From Celerinatantimonas sp046054195 (lineage in GTDB: Bacteria; Pseudomonadota; Gammaproteobacteria; Enterobacterales; Celerinatantimonadaceae): DNA of 64,000 nt. Made by a program: the position numbers and the translations under genes. The notes under the pieces were generated by a model. That model searched no databases. It was not told where the DNA came from and worked only from the letters and a program-made list of their open reading frames with translations. The DNA lies in contig NZ_JBEQCS010000015.1 in the NCBI RefSeq assembly GCF_046054195.1, positions 1 to 64,000 on the forward strand. Direction: 5' to 3'. How positions within the stretch are numbered: the stretch's first letter is position 1; the number at the start of each line of letters is the position of its first letter. This document shows positions 45,918-53,867 of this stretch, one piece after another.

Positions 45918-47177
45918 ATGACCAAAAATATAACACAAATCGATACCCTCATTGTTGGAGGCGGGCAGGCTGGCGTTGCAATGAGCGAACATTTGAGCCG
46001 CCAAGATGTTCCTCATCTGGTGTTGGAAAAAAATCAGATTGCCCAAGCGTGGCGAGATATGCGCTGGGATTCGCTGGTGGCCAATGGCCCAGCTTGGCAT
46101 GACCGCTTCCCTGGCATGGAATTTCCTAACTGTGGCGGCGATGAATTTGTACCTAAAGAGCAGGTTGCAGATTATTTTAAGGCGTATGCCGAGAAATTTA
46201 ACCTGCCGATTCGCACCGGTGTTGAGGTAAAACAAGTGATTAAAAATACCGGGGGTAGCGGATTTTGTGTTGAGACCTCTGAGGGCGCAATTCACGCGCA
46301 GCGTATTGTTTGTGCAACTGGGGCATTTCAGATCCCAACGATTCCGGCGATTGCACCTAAAGATCCTGAACTGTATCAGATTCATTCGGCAAGCTATCGT
46401 AACCCCGAGCAATTACCGCAAGGTGGTGTGTTGGTGGTCGGAGCAGGGTCTTCGGGTGTGCAGATAGCCGATGAGCTGCAGCGCTCTGGCAAAGATGTTT
46501 ATCTATCCGTGGGGCTGCATGATCGCCCGCCACGCAGTTACCGAGGCCGTGATTTTGTCTGGTGGTTAGGTGTGTTGGGGCTTTGGGAAGCTCAAGCAAA
46601 TGAGCCAGGCAAAGAGCATGTCACGATTGCGGTGAGCGGTGCCTACGGCGGCCAGACGATTGATTTTAGAAAACTTGCTGCCCAAGGCCTCAATCTGGTG
46701 GGGCGCACTGACGCATTTGCTGATGGAACGGCCTATTTTCGTAATGATTTGGCTGACAATATTCGCGCTGGTGATGAGAACTATCTGTCGCTGCTCGATA
46801 AAGCTGATGAGTATATTGCTCGCAATGGGTTAGATCTGCCGCTTGAGCCTGAGGCTCGCGAGTTTTTAGCCGATCCCCAGTGCATGACTCAACCGACGCT
46901 TGAGCTCAATTTAAAGCTTAACAATATTCACACGATTATCTGGGCGACGGGGTTCACCTGTGATTACAGCTGGCTGCAAGTGGATGCGCTTGATGAAAAC
47001 CAGATGCCGAATCATCAACGCGGTGTTTCAAGCGAAGCTGGCGTTTATTTCTTAGGTTTGCCTTGGTTGTCTCGGCGCGGCTCAACCTTTATCTGGGGCG
47101 TGTGGCATGATGCCAAATACATCGCTGACCAGATTGTTATTCAACGACAATATCAACACTATCGCGCTCAAAACTAA
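45918..47177 (+). CDS. FAD-dependent monooxygenase (FMO/CzcO-like)
   Basis: About 419 residues from ATG 45918; an in-frame ATG at 45855 lacks a ribosome site. The FAD motif is DTLIVGGGQAGVAMSEHL and the NADPH motif GVLVVGAGSSGVQIADEL. YQIHSASY approximates the FMO fingerprint and WATGFTCDYSWL the C-terminal ATGY-type motif. Such enzymes hydroxylate nitrogen or sulfur atoms or do Baeyer-Villiger oxidation. First in a plus-strand operon with RidA, DUF1028 and an ArgE-like deacylase, it probably starts or continues oxidation of a nitrogen compound. Confidence 0.85.
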   Translation: MTKNITQIDTLIVGGGQAGVAMSEHLSRQDVPHLVLEKNQIAQAWRDMRWDSLVANGPAWHDRFPGMEFPNCGGDEFVPKEQVADYFKAYAEKFNLPIRTGVEVKQVIKNTGGSGFCVETSEGAIHAQRIVCATGAFQIPTIPAIAPKDPELYQIHSASYRNPEQLPQGGVLVVGAGSSGVQIADELQRSGKDVYLSVGLHDRPPRSYRGRDFVWWLGVLGLWEAQANEPGKEHVTIAVSGAYGGQTIDFRKLAAQGLNLVGRTDAFADGTAYFRNDLADNIRAGDENYLSLLDKADEYIARNGLDLPLEPEAREFLADPQCMTQPTLELNLKLNNIHTIIWATGFTCDYSWLQVDALDENQMPNHQRGVSSEAGVYFLGLPWLSRRGSTFIWGVWHDAKYIADQIVIQRQYQHYRAQN

Positions 47178-47190
47178 AACAGGAGTTATT

Positions 47191-47607
47191 ATGCCGACAC
47201 ATACTCGTATTCGTATGTTTAATACTAAAGAAACTTATCCTAATCAAACGCTTGATAATGATCTTTGTCAGGCTGTTGTGGCGGGCAATACCGTGTATGT
47301 TCGCGGACAGATTGGGACAGATTTTGCGGGCAATTTAGTGGGGTTGGGCGATCCTCGGGCGCAGGCCGAGCAGGCCATGAAGAACGTTAAACAGTTATTA
47401 GAAGAGGCAGGTAGCGACATGTCTCATATTGTTAAAACAACCACGTATATTACTGACCCGCGTTATCGTGAGCCAGTGTATCAGGAAGTTGGACGTTGGC
47501 TTAAAGGTGTCTTCCCCATTTCAACAGGGCTGGTGGTTTCAGGGTTAGCCCAACCTGAGTGGCTGATGGAAATCGATGTCATTGCCGTGATTCCGCAAGA
47601 TAAATAA
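47191..47607 (+). CDS. RidA-family protein
   Basis: About 138 residues from ATG 47191 (ribosome site AGGAG at 47181-47185). RidA/YjgF fold text: LCQAVVAGNTVYVRGQIGTD, GDPRAQAEQAMKNVKQLLEE, and KTTTYITDPRYREPVYQEVG. RidA proteins hydrolyse reactive enamine/imine intermediates; the catalytic Arg would lie in the KTTTYITDPR segment region. It would fit downstream of a flavin oxidation that yields an imine. Confidence 0.85.
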   Translation: MPTHTRIRMFNTKETYPNQTLDNDLCQAVVAGNTVYVRGQIGTDFAGNLVGLGDPRAQAEQAMKNVKQLLEEAGSDMSHIVKTTTYITDPRYREPVYQEVGRWLKGVFPISTGLVVSGLAQPEWLMEIDVIAVIPQDK

Positions 47608-47618
47608 GGAGCGTATTG

Positions 47619-48293
47619 ATGACTATTTCTATTGCCGGACTTTGCCCTAAAACTGGCCAATTGGGGATTGCGATTAGCTCCTCTAGTATTGCAGTCGGTG
47701 CGCGTTGCCCATGGTTACTCGCCGGAGTCGGGGCAGTTTCTAGCCAAAATATTACGCTACCTTCATTAGGCCAAGATATTTTAAATCAGCTAAGTGCTGG
47801 TAAAAGCGCAGAACAGGCACTGAATATAGCGGTTTCGGGCGATGAATTTAATGCTTATCGCCAAGTGAGTGTTTTGGATATCCATGGCGATAGCGCCTGT
47901 TTTAGCGGCGCTAAAACACTAGGCATTCACCATAGTGTTAAAGCCCAAAACTGCATTGCCGCTGGAAACATGCTGGCTAACCAGCAAGTCATTGATGCCA
48001 TGGCAAATGCATTTGTAAACTCAACCGGTGAGCTCACTGCGCGTTTGATTGATGCACTTAAAGCAGGGCTTGCCAAGGGCGGTGAAGCAGGGCCGGTTCA
48101 CTCTGCAGCGGTGAAAGTGGTCGATAGCCAAAGTTGGCCGCTGGTCGATTTGCGAGTGGATTGGGCTGAAGTTGAGCCAATTGATGCGCTAGAAAAGCTG
48201 TGGCTCGATTATCAGCCACAGATGATGGATTACGTGACGCGCGCTATTGACCCTCGTAAGGCTCCGAGTTATGGAGTACCTGGTGATGAGTGA
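47619..48293 (+). CDS. DUF1028-family Ntn-hydrolase-like protein
   Basis: About 224 residues from ATG 47619, 8 bases after AAGGA. Recognised as DUF1028 from the start MTISIAGLCPKTGQLGIAIS, SSSIAVGARCPWLLAGVGAV and the segment GEAGPVHSAAVKVVD. The family has an Ntn-hydrolase-like fold and no settled activity; members are often beside RidA and M20 enzymes in amino-acid or uric-acid-type catabolic loci. The stop overlaps the next start (ATGAGTGA). Confidence 0.85.
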   Translation: MTISIAGLCPKTGQLGIAISSSSIAVGARCPWLLAGVGAVSSQNITLPSLGQDILNQLSAGKSAEQALNIAVSGDEFNAYRQVSVLDIHGDSACFSGAKTLGIHHSVKAQNCIAAGNMLANQQVIDAMANAFVNSTGELTARLIDALKAGLAKGGEAGPVHSAAVKVVDSQSWPLVDLRVDWAEVEPIDALEKLWLDYQPQMMDYVTRAIDPRKAPSYGVPGDE

Positions 48294-49455
48294 TTGTGAC
48301 GAACTTAGCCCCGAGCTTAGAGCGCATCTCAGTCAATTATTAGCATTTGATACCACCAGCCGCGAATCGAATCTGGCATTGATTGATTCAATTGCCGATT
48401 ATCTTGAAAAATTGGGTATTGGCGTAACTCGCGTTTACAACCAAGAGCGCACCAAGGCAAATTTATACGCACGGCTTGGCCCCGCAGGTAATGGTGGGGT
48501 GATGCTCTCAGGGCATACCGATGTTGTCCCTGTTGATGGCCAAAATTGGTCGGTAGAGCCATTTCAACTCACCGAGCGTGATGGCAAATGTTATGGTCGC
48601 GGCAGCGCCGATATGAAAGGCTTTCTGGCCTGTGTGTTGACGGCTCTTCCGTCATTTGTCGGGGCCAATCTACGGATGCCGCTGCATCTGGCGTTTTCTT
48701 ATGATGAAGAGGTTGGATGCCTTGGGGTTCGCAGCTTAGTCGCGCATTTAAAAGCCTCTGTTGAAAAGCCTGCCATGTGCATTATTGGTGAGCCAACCAG
48801 TATGCAACCGGTATATGGCCATAAAGGCAAAGTGGGAATGCGCTGTAAAGTCCATGGCCATGCTTGTCATTCTGCGTATGCGCCAAATGGTGTGAATGCC
48901 ATTGAATATGCCGCTAAGCTCATTGGTAAAATCACTGAACTTGCCGAACCACTTAAAACGCAATGTGATGAACGCTTCGATCCGCCATACAGCACACTGC
49001 AAACAGGGGTGATTCAGGGCGGGAGTGCATTAAATATTGTCCCGCAATATTGCCAGTTTGATATGGAGATGCGCTATCTGCCCAAAACTGATGCCAGTAA
49101 AACTTTTTCAGCTCTTCAGCAGTATGCTCACCACAGTTTGCAGCCTCTCATGCAGCAGGTTCATGAATCAGCGCGCGTTGAGTTCGAGCAGTTATCAGCG
49201 TATCCGCCGCTACTCACCGATCCGCAATCAGAGTTTGCCAATTGGCTGAGCCAGTGGAGTGATAACGCAGAGTTCGGTACCGTGGCTTTTGGCACTGAAG
49301 GTGGATTATTCGATGAAGCGGGAATCGCCACTTTAGTTTGCGGACCCGGCAGCATGGAACAAGGTCATAAAGCGGATGAATTTGTGAGCGTCACTCAGCT
49401 TAATCGCTCTATGGCGATGCTTAATAATCTTTGCCAGTGGATGAGTATAGATTAA
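48286..49455 (+). CDS. M20 deacylase, ArgE-like
   Basis: About 389 residues from ATG 48286; earlier in-frame starts lie deeper in the previous gene. Metal and catalytic motifs are MLSGHTDVVPVDGQNW, YGRGSADMKGF, FSYDEEVGCLG and FGTEGGLFDEAGI, the latter typical of ArgE-type acetylornithine deacetylases. Not the biosynthetic ArgE by context; more likely it removes an acyl group in the pathway. Last gene of the plus arm; a terminator follows. Confidence 0.85.
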   Translation: MSDCDELSPELRAHLSQLLAFDTTSRESNLALIDSIADYLEKLGIGVTRVYNQERTKANLYARLGPAGNGGVMLSGHTDVVPVDGQNWSVEPFQLTERDGKCYGRGSADMKGFLACVLTALPSFVGANLRMPLHLAFSYDEEVGCLGVRSLVAHLKASVEKPAMCIIGEPTSMQPVYGHKGKVGMRCKVHGHACHSAYAPNGVNAIEYAAKLIGKITELAEPLKTQCDERFDPPYSTLQTGVIQGGSALNIVPQYCQFDMEMRYLPKTDASKTFSALQQYAHHSLQPLMQQVHESARVEFEQLSAYPPLLTDPQSEFANWLSQWSDNAEFGTVAFGTEGGLFDEAGIATLVCGPGSMEQGHKADEFVSVTQLNRSMAMLNNLCQWMSID

Positions 49456-49482
49456 AGTTTTGCTCAAATTGGCGGTTTATCT

Positions 49483-49513
49483 AAAAGGAAAATCCAATGG
49501 GTTTTCCTTTTTT
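49483..49513 (+). terminator. Terminator of the catabolic plus arm
   Basis: Stem AAAAGGAAAA/TTTTCCTTTT with a 9-base loop, followed by TT and more T, 30 bp after the ArgE-like stop. Confidence 0.75.
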
Positions 49514-49585
49514 AATGCTTTTTTATTGACGAGTTGTGTAGATGATGACGGCATATGCTACCTGCCACCGGATGCGTGCAAATCG

Positions 49586-49616
49586 TTGACAATTAATTGA
49601 TATAAAGGATTATTAA
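49586..49616 (+). promoter_or_regulatory. Candidate promoter in front of the cassette array
   Basis: A consensus -35 TTGACA at 49586-49591 and TATTAA at 49611-49616 (19-base spacer; TTATTA gives 18). It overlaps an inverted repeat ACAATTAAT/ATTAATTGT (49589-49620), which may be an operator. It points into the first cassette gene, so it could transcribe the array in place of an integron Pc promoter. Confidence 0.45.
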
Positions 49617-49691
49617 TTGTTTGGATAAAAATGCGCAGGTGGTTTTTGAGCGTGCGCAATATACAAATGTTATGTGCCAGGAAGATTATCT

Positions 49692-49976
49692 ATGAAGAGA
49701 CCACCAAAAGAAATAGATGGTGCAAAAGTCCTTGAGTGGGCGTGGTCAGGTAACACCCCATTTGGCGTTGTTCGATATGAATCGGGAGAAATCGCTGCTG
49801 AAATTTTTGGACTGGCAATATGCAAGTATCCTGACAGTGAAAAAGTTTATAGATTTAGTTGCGATTTTGAGTGGGATACAGAGCAAGACTGTGATTACAA
49901 TTCGATTACTGAAGCAAAAGAAAAACTTCCTATACAATATCAAGAATCGGATGTTATCTGGCAAAAATATAAGTAA
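49692..49976 (+). CDS. Cassette protein 1, hypothetical
   Basis: 94 residues from ATG 49692 (MKRPPKEIDGAKVLEWAWSG). Small, acidic, soluble, with FRFSCDFEWDTEQD-like acidic stretch (seen as RFSCDFEWDTEQDCDYNS). No domain recognised. It ends just before the first full attC site and is followed by no other gene in the same cassette. Bases GTTATGT at 49668-49674 in front of it could be the right core of an upstream attC or att site. Confidence 0.6.
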   Translation: MKRPPKEIDGAKVLEWAWSGNTPFGVVRYESGEIAAEIFGLAICKYPDSEKVYRFSCDFEWDTEQDCDYNSITEAKEKLPIQYQESDVIWQKYK

Positions 49977-50004
49977 TAAAGTAATTTTAGAACGCGGAAG
50001 ACAC

Positions 50005-50124
50005 ATAACAAGTCGCTCAAGCGGACTGCCAACGCATGGCATTTTTAGTTTCAATGAGTTTTGTGGTTAAGGTGCAGTGCTTTGATTAATCTAGGCGCTG
50101 GCAGCCACTTAGCTCAGCGTTATA
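50005..50124 (+). repeat. attC site 1 (VCR-like, about 120 bp)
   Basis: Starts with ATAACAAGTCGCTCAAGCG and ends CTTAGCTCAGCGTTAT, with paired cores: GCCAACGCATGGC near the left and GGCGCTGGCAGCC at the right can fold with an AT-rich middle. Closely similar to attC 4 (52521-52642). Confidence 0.85.
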
Positions 50125-50140
50125 TTTTGTTGAGGGAGTC

Positions 50141-50596
50141 ATGAACAAAGCTGCTTTATTTATATCGATTGTTGCTTTCATACTATCAGCAGTTTGGTTG
50201 TATTTTGAGCGAGATTTCGAACCGCTTATCTCGACGGTACTTTGCCTCGGCGGCGTTTTGGGCTCATGGACTTACGGTAGAAAGAGCCAACGTGATAATC
50301 AATATTTAAGAGAGTTTGACGCAATTAAAGCAAGGTGGTTGGCAGAGCGCGAACTTAGACAGCCCAACTTAGACGATGCTCGTTGGCTTTTATCTGAAGT
50401 CCTGGATTTTCTTCATCGATTACGTGTTGAACCTAATACGGACAAGTACCATGCTGAAATCGATAAGTTAACTTTATCTGTAAAAACTACACAAAATATG
50501 CAGATTTACTTAGACGGTGGTGCTAGTTATTCCGAGTTTTGGCATCAGGGAACAGAGGCAATAGAAAAAATAAGTGGCATCACATCAAAAATATAA
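50141..50596 (+). CDS. Cassette protein 2, small membrane protein
   Basis: 151 residues with two N-terminal membrane segments (AALFISIVAFILSAVWLYF and LISTVLCLGGVLGSW), then a cytoplasmic, mostly helical charged part. No known domain. The stop overlaps the start of the next attC, as usual in cassettes. Confidence 0.65.
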   Translation: MNKAALFISIVAFILSAVWLYFERDFEPLISTVLCLGGVLGSWTYGRKSQRDNQYLREFDAIKARWLAERELRQPNLDDARWLLSEVLDFLHRLRVEPNTDKYHAEIDKLTLSVKTTQNMQIYLDGGASYSEFWHQGTEAIEKISGITSKI

Positions 50597-50696
50597 CAAG
50601 GCGAAGCAATCAGACACATAACGCTTGGTCATTTGTGGTTTAAAGTTAATTATTTGCTGAGACATCAGCGTGTGTGCTGTTTGCTTAGCGTTAGCT
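50593..50696 (+). repeat. attC site 2
   Basis: Begins ATATAACAAGGCGAAGCAATC and ends CTTAGCGTTAGCT, about 104 bp. Core ends TAACAAG and GTTAGC fit attC boundaries; the interior is unlike attC 1. Confidence 0.65.
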
Positions 50697-50720
50697 GCTT
50701 ATTAGTTTCGTGGTAACAAT

Positions 50721-51044
50721 ATGAGTCTTAATTTATCAATTGTTGAATATCTTATTGAGCAATCAAAAATAAGATTAGAACGTAATGGCATTAATTTTAC
50801 GATAGAATGTTCTGAAAATGTCGCTATCTTCGATGAATTGGATTCTCTTGAGAAAGAGGAACTGATTTCAATTACAGCGCTATATTTGCTGGGTGGTGAC
50901 GATGTTTTCAATATGCAGTCAGCAAGGCAACAAGCAGAAAATCTGGGATATGATGCTGTCAATCTTCTTGCCTTTGCCCCAGATTTAGGGGATAGGTTAG
51001 AACGAGGTTGTACATTTATAATAGACAATAGTGATCAACAGTAA
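50721..51044 (+). CDS. Cassette protein 3, hypothetical
   Basis: 107 acidic residues (MSLNLSIVEYLIEQSKIRLE start). Helical N-terminus, then FDELDSLEKEELISITALYL. Not recognised. Only 52 bp separate it from the next gene and no clear attC lies between, so the two may share one cassette or the site has decayed. Confidence 0.6.
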   Translation: MSLNLSIVEYLIEQSKIRLERNGINFTIECSENVAIFDELDSLEKEELISITALYLLGGDDVFNMQSARQQAENLGYDAVNLLAFAPDLGDRLERGCTFIIDNSDQQ

Positions 51045-51096
51045 CTAATCGCAGCAATTGTGCCTGTACAGTAAATCGTAATAAATTGAGAATTAG

Positions 51097-51564
51097 ATGG
51101 TAAAAAGATTAATAGAATCAGATATATCGTTTTTGGAAAATATCCCATGGTTTTCTAATATGAATAATATTTCTTCGGATGCAGGTGTTCTTGATGCAGT
51201 TAAAATGATCGACTCCGATGAGTGGGAAAATTTTCAACTAGATCGAAGCGGTGATATTTCTGAATACTTATCATGTAATCATCGAGCTGAATATAACGAA
51301 TGGAATGATATTACTAGTGAACTTCAGGCATATCTAGAATCTAATGTATTTCCGACACTTAAAGATAAACTAAGAGAACATGATTTGCCTTTAACGATCT
51401 TTCCATCAATTCAATGGGATATCTTGTCTTATTTGCAAGAAAAAACATATGAATCTTTTGGCGTCCCTAAATTTTATTATTTGGTGTTGGAATCTTATCA
51501 GAATGGATTTTTGCCATGTGGATGGACAGGTTATTATCCAGAAGGGAAATTGTTGCAATGCTAA
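51097..51564 (+). CDS. Cassette protein 4, hypothetical
   Basis: 155 residues, acidic, rich in Trp and Phe (LENIPWFSNMNNISSDAG; ends NGFLPCGWTGYYPEGKLLQC). No domain recognised. AT-rich like the other cassette genes. Followed by a short attC remnant. Confidence 0.55.
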   Translation: MVKRLIESDISFLENIPWFSNMNNISSDAGVLDAVKMIDSDEWENFQLDRSGDISEYLSCNHRAEYNEWNDITSELQAYLESNVFPTLKDKLREHDLPLTIFPSIQWDILSYLQEKTYESFGVPKFYYLVLESYQNGFLPCGWTGYYPEGKLLQC

Positions 51565-51591
51565 GTTAAAATAAGTCATCAGCATAAAACA

Positions 51592-51612
51592 CCTAACAAA
51601 TCGCATCAATAC
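51592..51612 (+). repeat. attC remnant
   Basis: CCTAACAAATCGCATCAA resembles the left end of an attC (RYYTAACAA core), but the right end is missing before the next gene starts at 51627. Confidence 0.4.
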
Positions 51613-51626
51613 GAATCAGAGAAATC

Positions 51627-51983
51627 ATGGAAATAGATCAAGTCGGTAAGTTCCAAGATAAAGGTGGCTACTGGGAGGGTAATCCCGACTCAATGGGTGG
51701 CGCGATACTAAGTATCGAAACTGAAAACGTATCGGACAAACAGGTCGCACTAGCTCAGGGTGTATGTAAAGGTTGGGCTGGCAAAATTGAAATTGCGTTG
51801 CAATATATCGAGAGTGTTCGAGAAGAATATAAGCTTGAAGCTCAAACTTTTAATAATCCAAACGCGTTTATAAATTCTGATAGTGAGTGGAGTATCTACT
51901 TTGACACAGAGTCTGAAGCAGAGGCTGTAGTGGGTGTCGAATTTTCAGGTGATGCACCATTTCAACTTGCTATCGGAGACTAA
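51627..51983 (+). CDS. Cassette protein 5, hypothetical
   Basis: 118 residues, acidic, globular (MEIDQVGKFQDKGGYWEGNP start, VVGVEFSGDAPFQLAIGD end). Looks like a small beta-alpha protein of the kind often found as immunity or accessory cassette genes, without a family match. Followed at once by a compact attC. Confidence 0.6.
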   Translation: MEIDQVGKFQDKGGYWEGNPDSMGGAILSIETENVSDKQVALAQGVCKGWAGKIEIALQYIESVREEYKLEAQTFNNPNAFINSDSEWSIYFDTESEAEAVVGVEFSGDAPFQLAIGD

Positions 51984-51984
51984 G

Positions 51985-52046
51985 CGCTTAACAAGGCGCT
52001 CAAGCAAGAAGGCAGCAAAGCTGCGCCGCTTAGCTTGGCGTTAGGC
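51985..52046 (+). repeat. attC site 3 (compact, about 62 bp)
   Basis: Begins GCTTAACAAGGCGCTCAAGC and ends GCTTAGCTTGGCGTTAGGC. Left CGCTTAACAAGGCGCTCAAG pairs with right CTTAGCTTGGCGTTAGGC; interior GGCAGC/GCTGCGCC. A classic short attC. Confidence 0.88.
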
Positions 52047-52063
52047 CAAAAAGAAGAACGATT

Positions 52064-52525
52064 ATGGATACGTTAGAAAAGATCGATCAGGCGTTGCAGA
52101 ATAATTTCTATAAGGCCTATGAATCGCTTCAACCTGGCGCCACTGATGATGAGTTAACTCTGTTGAAAGTATGCTTTTCCAGTAACCAAGTGCCGGAAGA
52201 AATCGTTTTGCTATATAAATGGCACAATGGTCAACTTGGCAGCTATTCCTTAAATCAAAAAGATAACCGGACATTTTTGCCAATCGATGAGGTTGTATCT
52301 TCTTGGGAATTTTTGAACGATCCAATGGAGGATATTTCAGAACCATTTTCAAAAACGTGGGTGCCTATCTTGTACAACGGAGCCGGTGACTATCTGATGT
52401 ACGAAACGGAAGGTGCGGATAAGGGAAAAATACTCAGTTATTGGCACGATAGTGAACGGCGCGAGGTGGTTTACAAAAACCTGAAGGAATTCGAGCAGGA
52501 AGTGTTGTGTGCGGCACTGGCCTAA
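52064..52525 (+). CDS. SMI1/KNR4 (SUKH)-family protein
   Basis: A 153-residue cytosolic protein of the SMI1/KNR4 fold: LVPEEIVLLYKWHNGQ-type motif appears as VPEEIVLLYKWHNGQLGSYS, and KTWVPILYNGAGDYLMYETE is the characteristic second half. SUKH proteins are common immunity proteins against contact-dependent or polymorphic toxins. In a gene cassette it is a stand-alone immunity-like gene with no toxin partner nearby. Confidence 0.8.
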   Translation: MDTLEKIDQALQNNFYKAYESLQPGATDDELTLLKVCFSSNQVPEEIVLLYKWHNGQLGSYSLNQKDNRTFLPIDEVVSSWEFLNDPMEDISEPFSKTWVPILYNGAGDYLMYETEGADKGKILSYWHDSERREVVYKNLKEFEQEVLCAALA

Positions 52526-52642
52526 CTAGTCGCTCAAGTGGGCTGTTAACGCGTGGCATTTTGGGTTTTAGTTGGTTTTGTGGTTAAGGTGTAATTGTTG
52601 AGTAATCTAGGTGTTGGCAGCCACTGAGCTTAACGTTATGGG
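52521..52642 (+). repeat. attC site 4 (VCR-like, about 120 bp)
   Basis: Begins CCTAACTAGTCGCTCAAGTG and ends GAGCTTAACGTTATGG. Nearly the same interior as attC 1 (GTTTTGTGGTTAAGGTG; GTTGGCAGCCACT). The two are members of one subfamily. Confidence 0.87.
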
Positions 52643-52654
52643 CAAGGAGATAAA

Positions 52655-53089
52655 ATGGAACTTATTCACTTAGAACGTACGGATGATCTATATCAAGAGG
52701 CATTGGATTTACGGTACGACTTGTTCTTTCGAACTCCTGGTCTTCCTAGGGAAATAATGTTTGATGGACTTGAATGTAGCAGTATTCATGTTGCAGTAGT
52801 AGATAATGACTCATTGTGCGCATATGGCAGATTAAGCGAAGAAAGCCCACGACGATTTAAGATTTCTCAGATGGTCGTCCGCCCAAACATGCAAGGTCAG
52901 GGCTTAGGCACTAGAGTTTTAACAAAACTGACGCATGAAGCACTCGCAAAGGGTGCTGAAGAAATATACTTAAATGCTAGGCTACATGCCGTATCAATGT
53001 ATGAAAAATTGGGTTTTCAGGCTTCAGGTCAATCTTATGTGGCTAAGAGCACTGGTGTCCCTCATATCAAGATGATCAGGCGCGTCTAA
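52655..53089 (+). CDS. GNAT-family acetyltransferase
   Basis: A 144-residue N-acetyltransferase. The acetyl-CoA motif is MVVRPNMQGQGLGTRVLTKL, followed by YLNARLHAVSMYEKLGF (motif B) and a C-terminal HIKMIRR. It resembles the ElaA/YjcF group with RxxGxG-type loop as QGQGLG. Substrate unknown. Typical integron cassette cargo. Confidence 0.85.
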   Translation: MELIHLERTDDLYQEALDLRYDLFFRTPGLPREIMFDGLECSSIHVAVVDNDSLCAYGRLSEESPRRFKISQMVVRPNMQGQGLGTRVLTKLTHEALAKGAEEIYLNARLHAVSMYEKLGFQASGQSYVAKSTGVPHIKMIRRV

Positions 53090-53103
53090 ATTTCCCATAC
53101 AAA

Positions 53104-53220
53104 GCATTTAACACGGATTCTCAAAGCTTGGATATTTCAGCCTAGGCCCGCTGCAGTGCTAAATGTGGCGAGTTTAAGTTTGGGTAGTCGTGTTGTTCAT
53201 CACTTAATGCGGCGTTATAA
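53104..53220 (+). repeat. attC site 5
   Basis: Begins GCATTTAACACGGATTCTCA and ends CACTTAATGCGGCGTTATAA, about 117 bp. GCATTTAACAC pairs with the right-end TTAATGCGGCGTTA. Interior unlike the VCR-like subfamily. Confidence 0.75.
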
Positions 53221-53233
53221 ATTAGAGTAGTAA

Positions 53234-53563
53234 ATGGATAACTATCAGAATTACACGATATGCTTACCTGATTGGGAAAGCGTTTTATCAAAACTTTGCT
53301 GCATAATTGAAGCATCGTATCAACCGGGTGACTTTGACTTGTTTGAAGATAATTTCGCGGCATCAGGGAATCAAGAATCGTTATGGTCGGTATCTGGATG
53401 TTCTGGTTGTGAGCTATCAATCAAGCTAGAAAAGTATGAAGGTTATCTATTTGGTACATTAAGTGGAGCCGGTAATACATTTGTTTCTGGAGCGTGCTTT
53501 TTGTGGGAGTCATACCTTCAACAAGGTGGTGAGTCAGCGGCTCAGGAGAAACTGAATAAGTGA
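53234..53563 (+). CDS. Cassette protein 6, hypothetical
   Basis: 109 residues with six Cys near the N-terminal half and middle (CLPDWESVLSKLCCIIEASY; SVSGCSGCELSIKLEKYEG). No signal peptide. Not recognised; the SGCSGC cluster might bind a metal, which is a guess. Ends 5 bp before the next attC. Confidence 0.55.
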   Translation: MDNYQNYTICLPDWESVLSKLCCIIEASYQPGDFDLFEDNFAASGNQESLWSVSGCSGCELSIKLEKYEGYLFGTLSGAGNTFVSGACFLWESYLQQGGESAAQEKLNK

Positions 53564-53567
53564 TTTA

Positions 53568-53646
53568 TACAAACTGTTCAAGCAGATTCGGCACGCGTGG
53601 CAGTTTCGCTTCGTTCAAGTTTGGCACGCATTAACGCGGTGTTATG
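53568..53646 (+). repeat. attC site 6
   Basis: ACAAACTGTTCAAGCAGATTCGGCACGCGTGGCAGTTT then TTTGGCACGCATTAACGCGGTGTTATGG. The left half matches attC 8 (54121-54244); about 79 bp. Confidence 0.7.
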
Positions 53647-53833
53647 GCTCTCTCATTGTACTGTTCTTATAACCAGTGTTTCATTTTACGCCTTTTTTGC
53701 TAATAAGAATGATGATCCGGAGTTGTTAATGGAGGCCGCAACTTGGTGGATTCAAACACATCGCTTAGATCATTTTGAAAAAGCTAAAAAAATTATTGAA
53801 TTGGTTAAGTCAGATAGTCAATCAATCGAGTAA
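53639..53833 (+). CDS. Partial cassette gene fused to a truncated attC
   Basis: Open frame from GTG 53639 (in the attC right core) or ATG 53729 to 53833. The later part reads as protein (MEAATWWIQTHRLDHFEKAK, then KIIELVKSDSQSIE). The stop lies at the start of an attC right half, so the gene's end and the left half of its attC appear to have been deleted together. The true start is unclear. Not recognised. Confidence 0.3.
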   Translation: MLWLSHCTVLITSVSFYAFFANKNDDPELLMEAATWWIQTHRLDHFEKAKKIIELVKSDSQSIE

Positions 53834-53867
53834 TCTAGGCGTTGGCAACCACTTAGCTCAGCGTTAT
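53829..53867 (+). repeat. attC right half (partial site 7)
   Basis: GTAATCTAGGCGTTGGCAACC and CACTTAGCTCAGCGTTAT match the right halves of attC 1 and 4; the left half is absent. Probably inactive. Confidence 0.7.

Noticed and set aside
48286..49455. Biosynthetic acetylornithine deacetylase ArgE
   Set aside because: ArgE-type motifs are present, but the gene ends a catabolic operon with RidA and DUF1028 and is not near arg genes.
49456..49691. Search for an integron integrase or attI beside the array
   Set aside because: No divergent tyrosine-recombinase gene on either side; the left neighbour is an ArgE-like deacylase. The array is treated as integrase-less.
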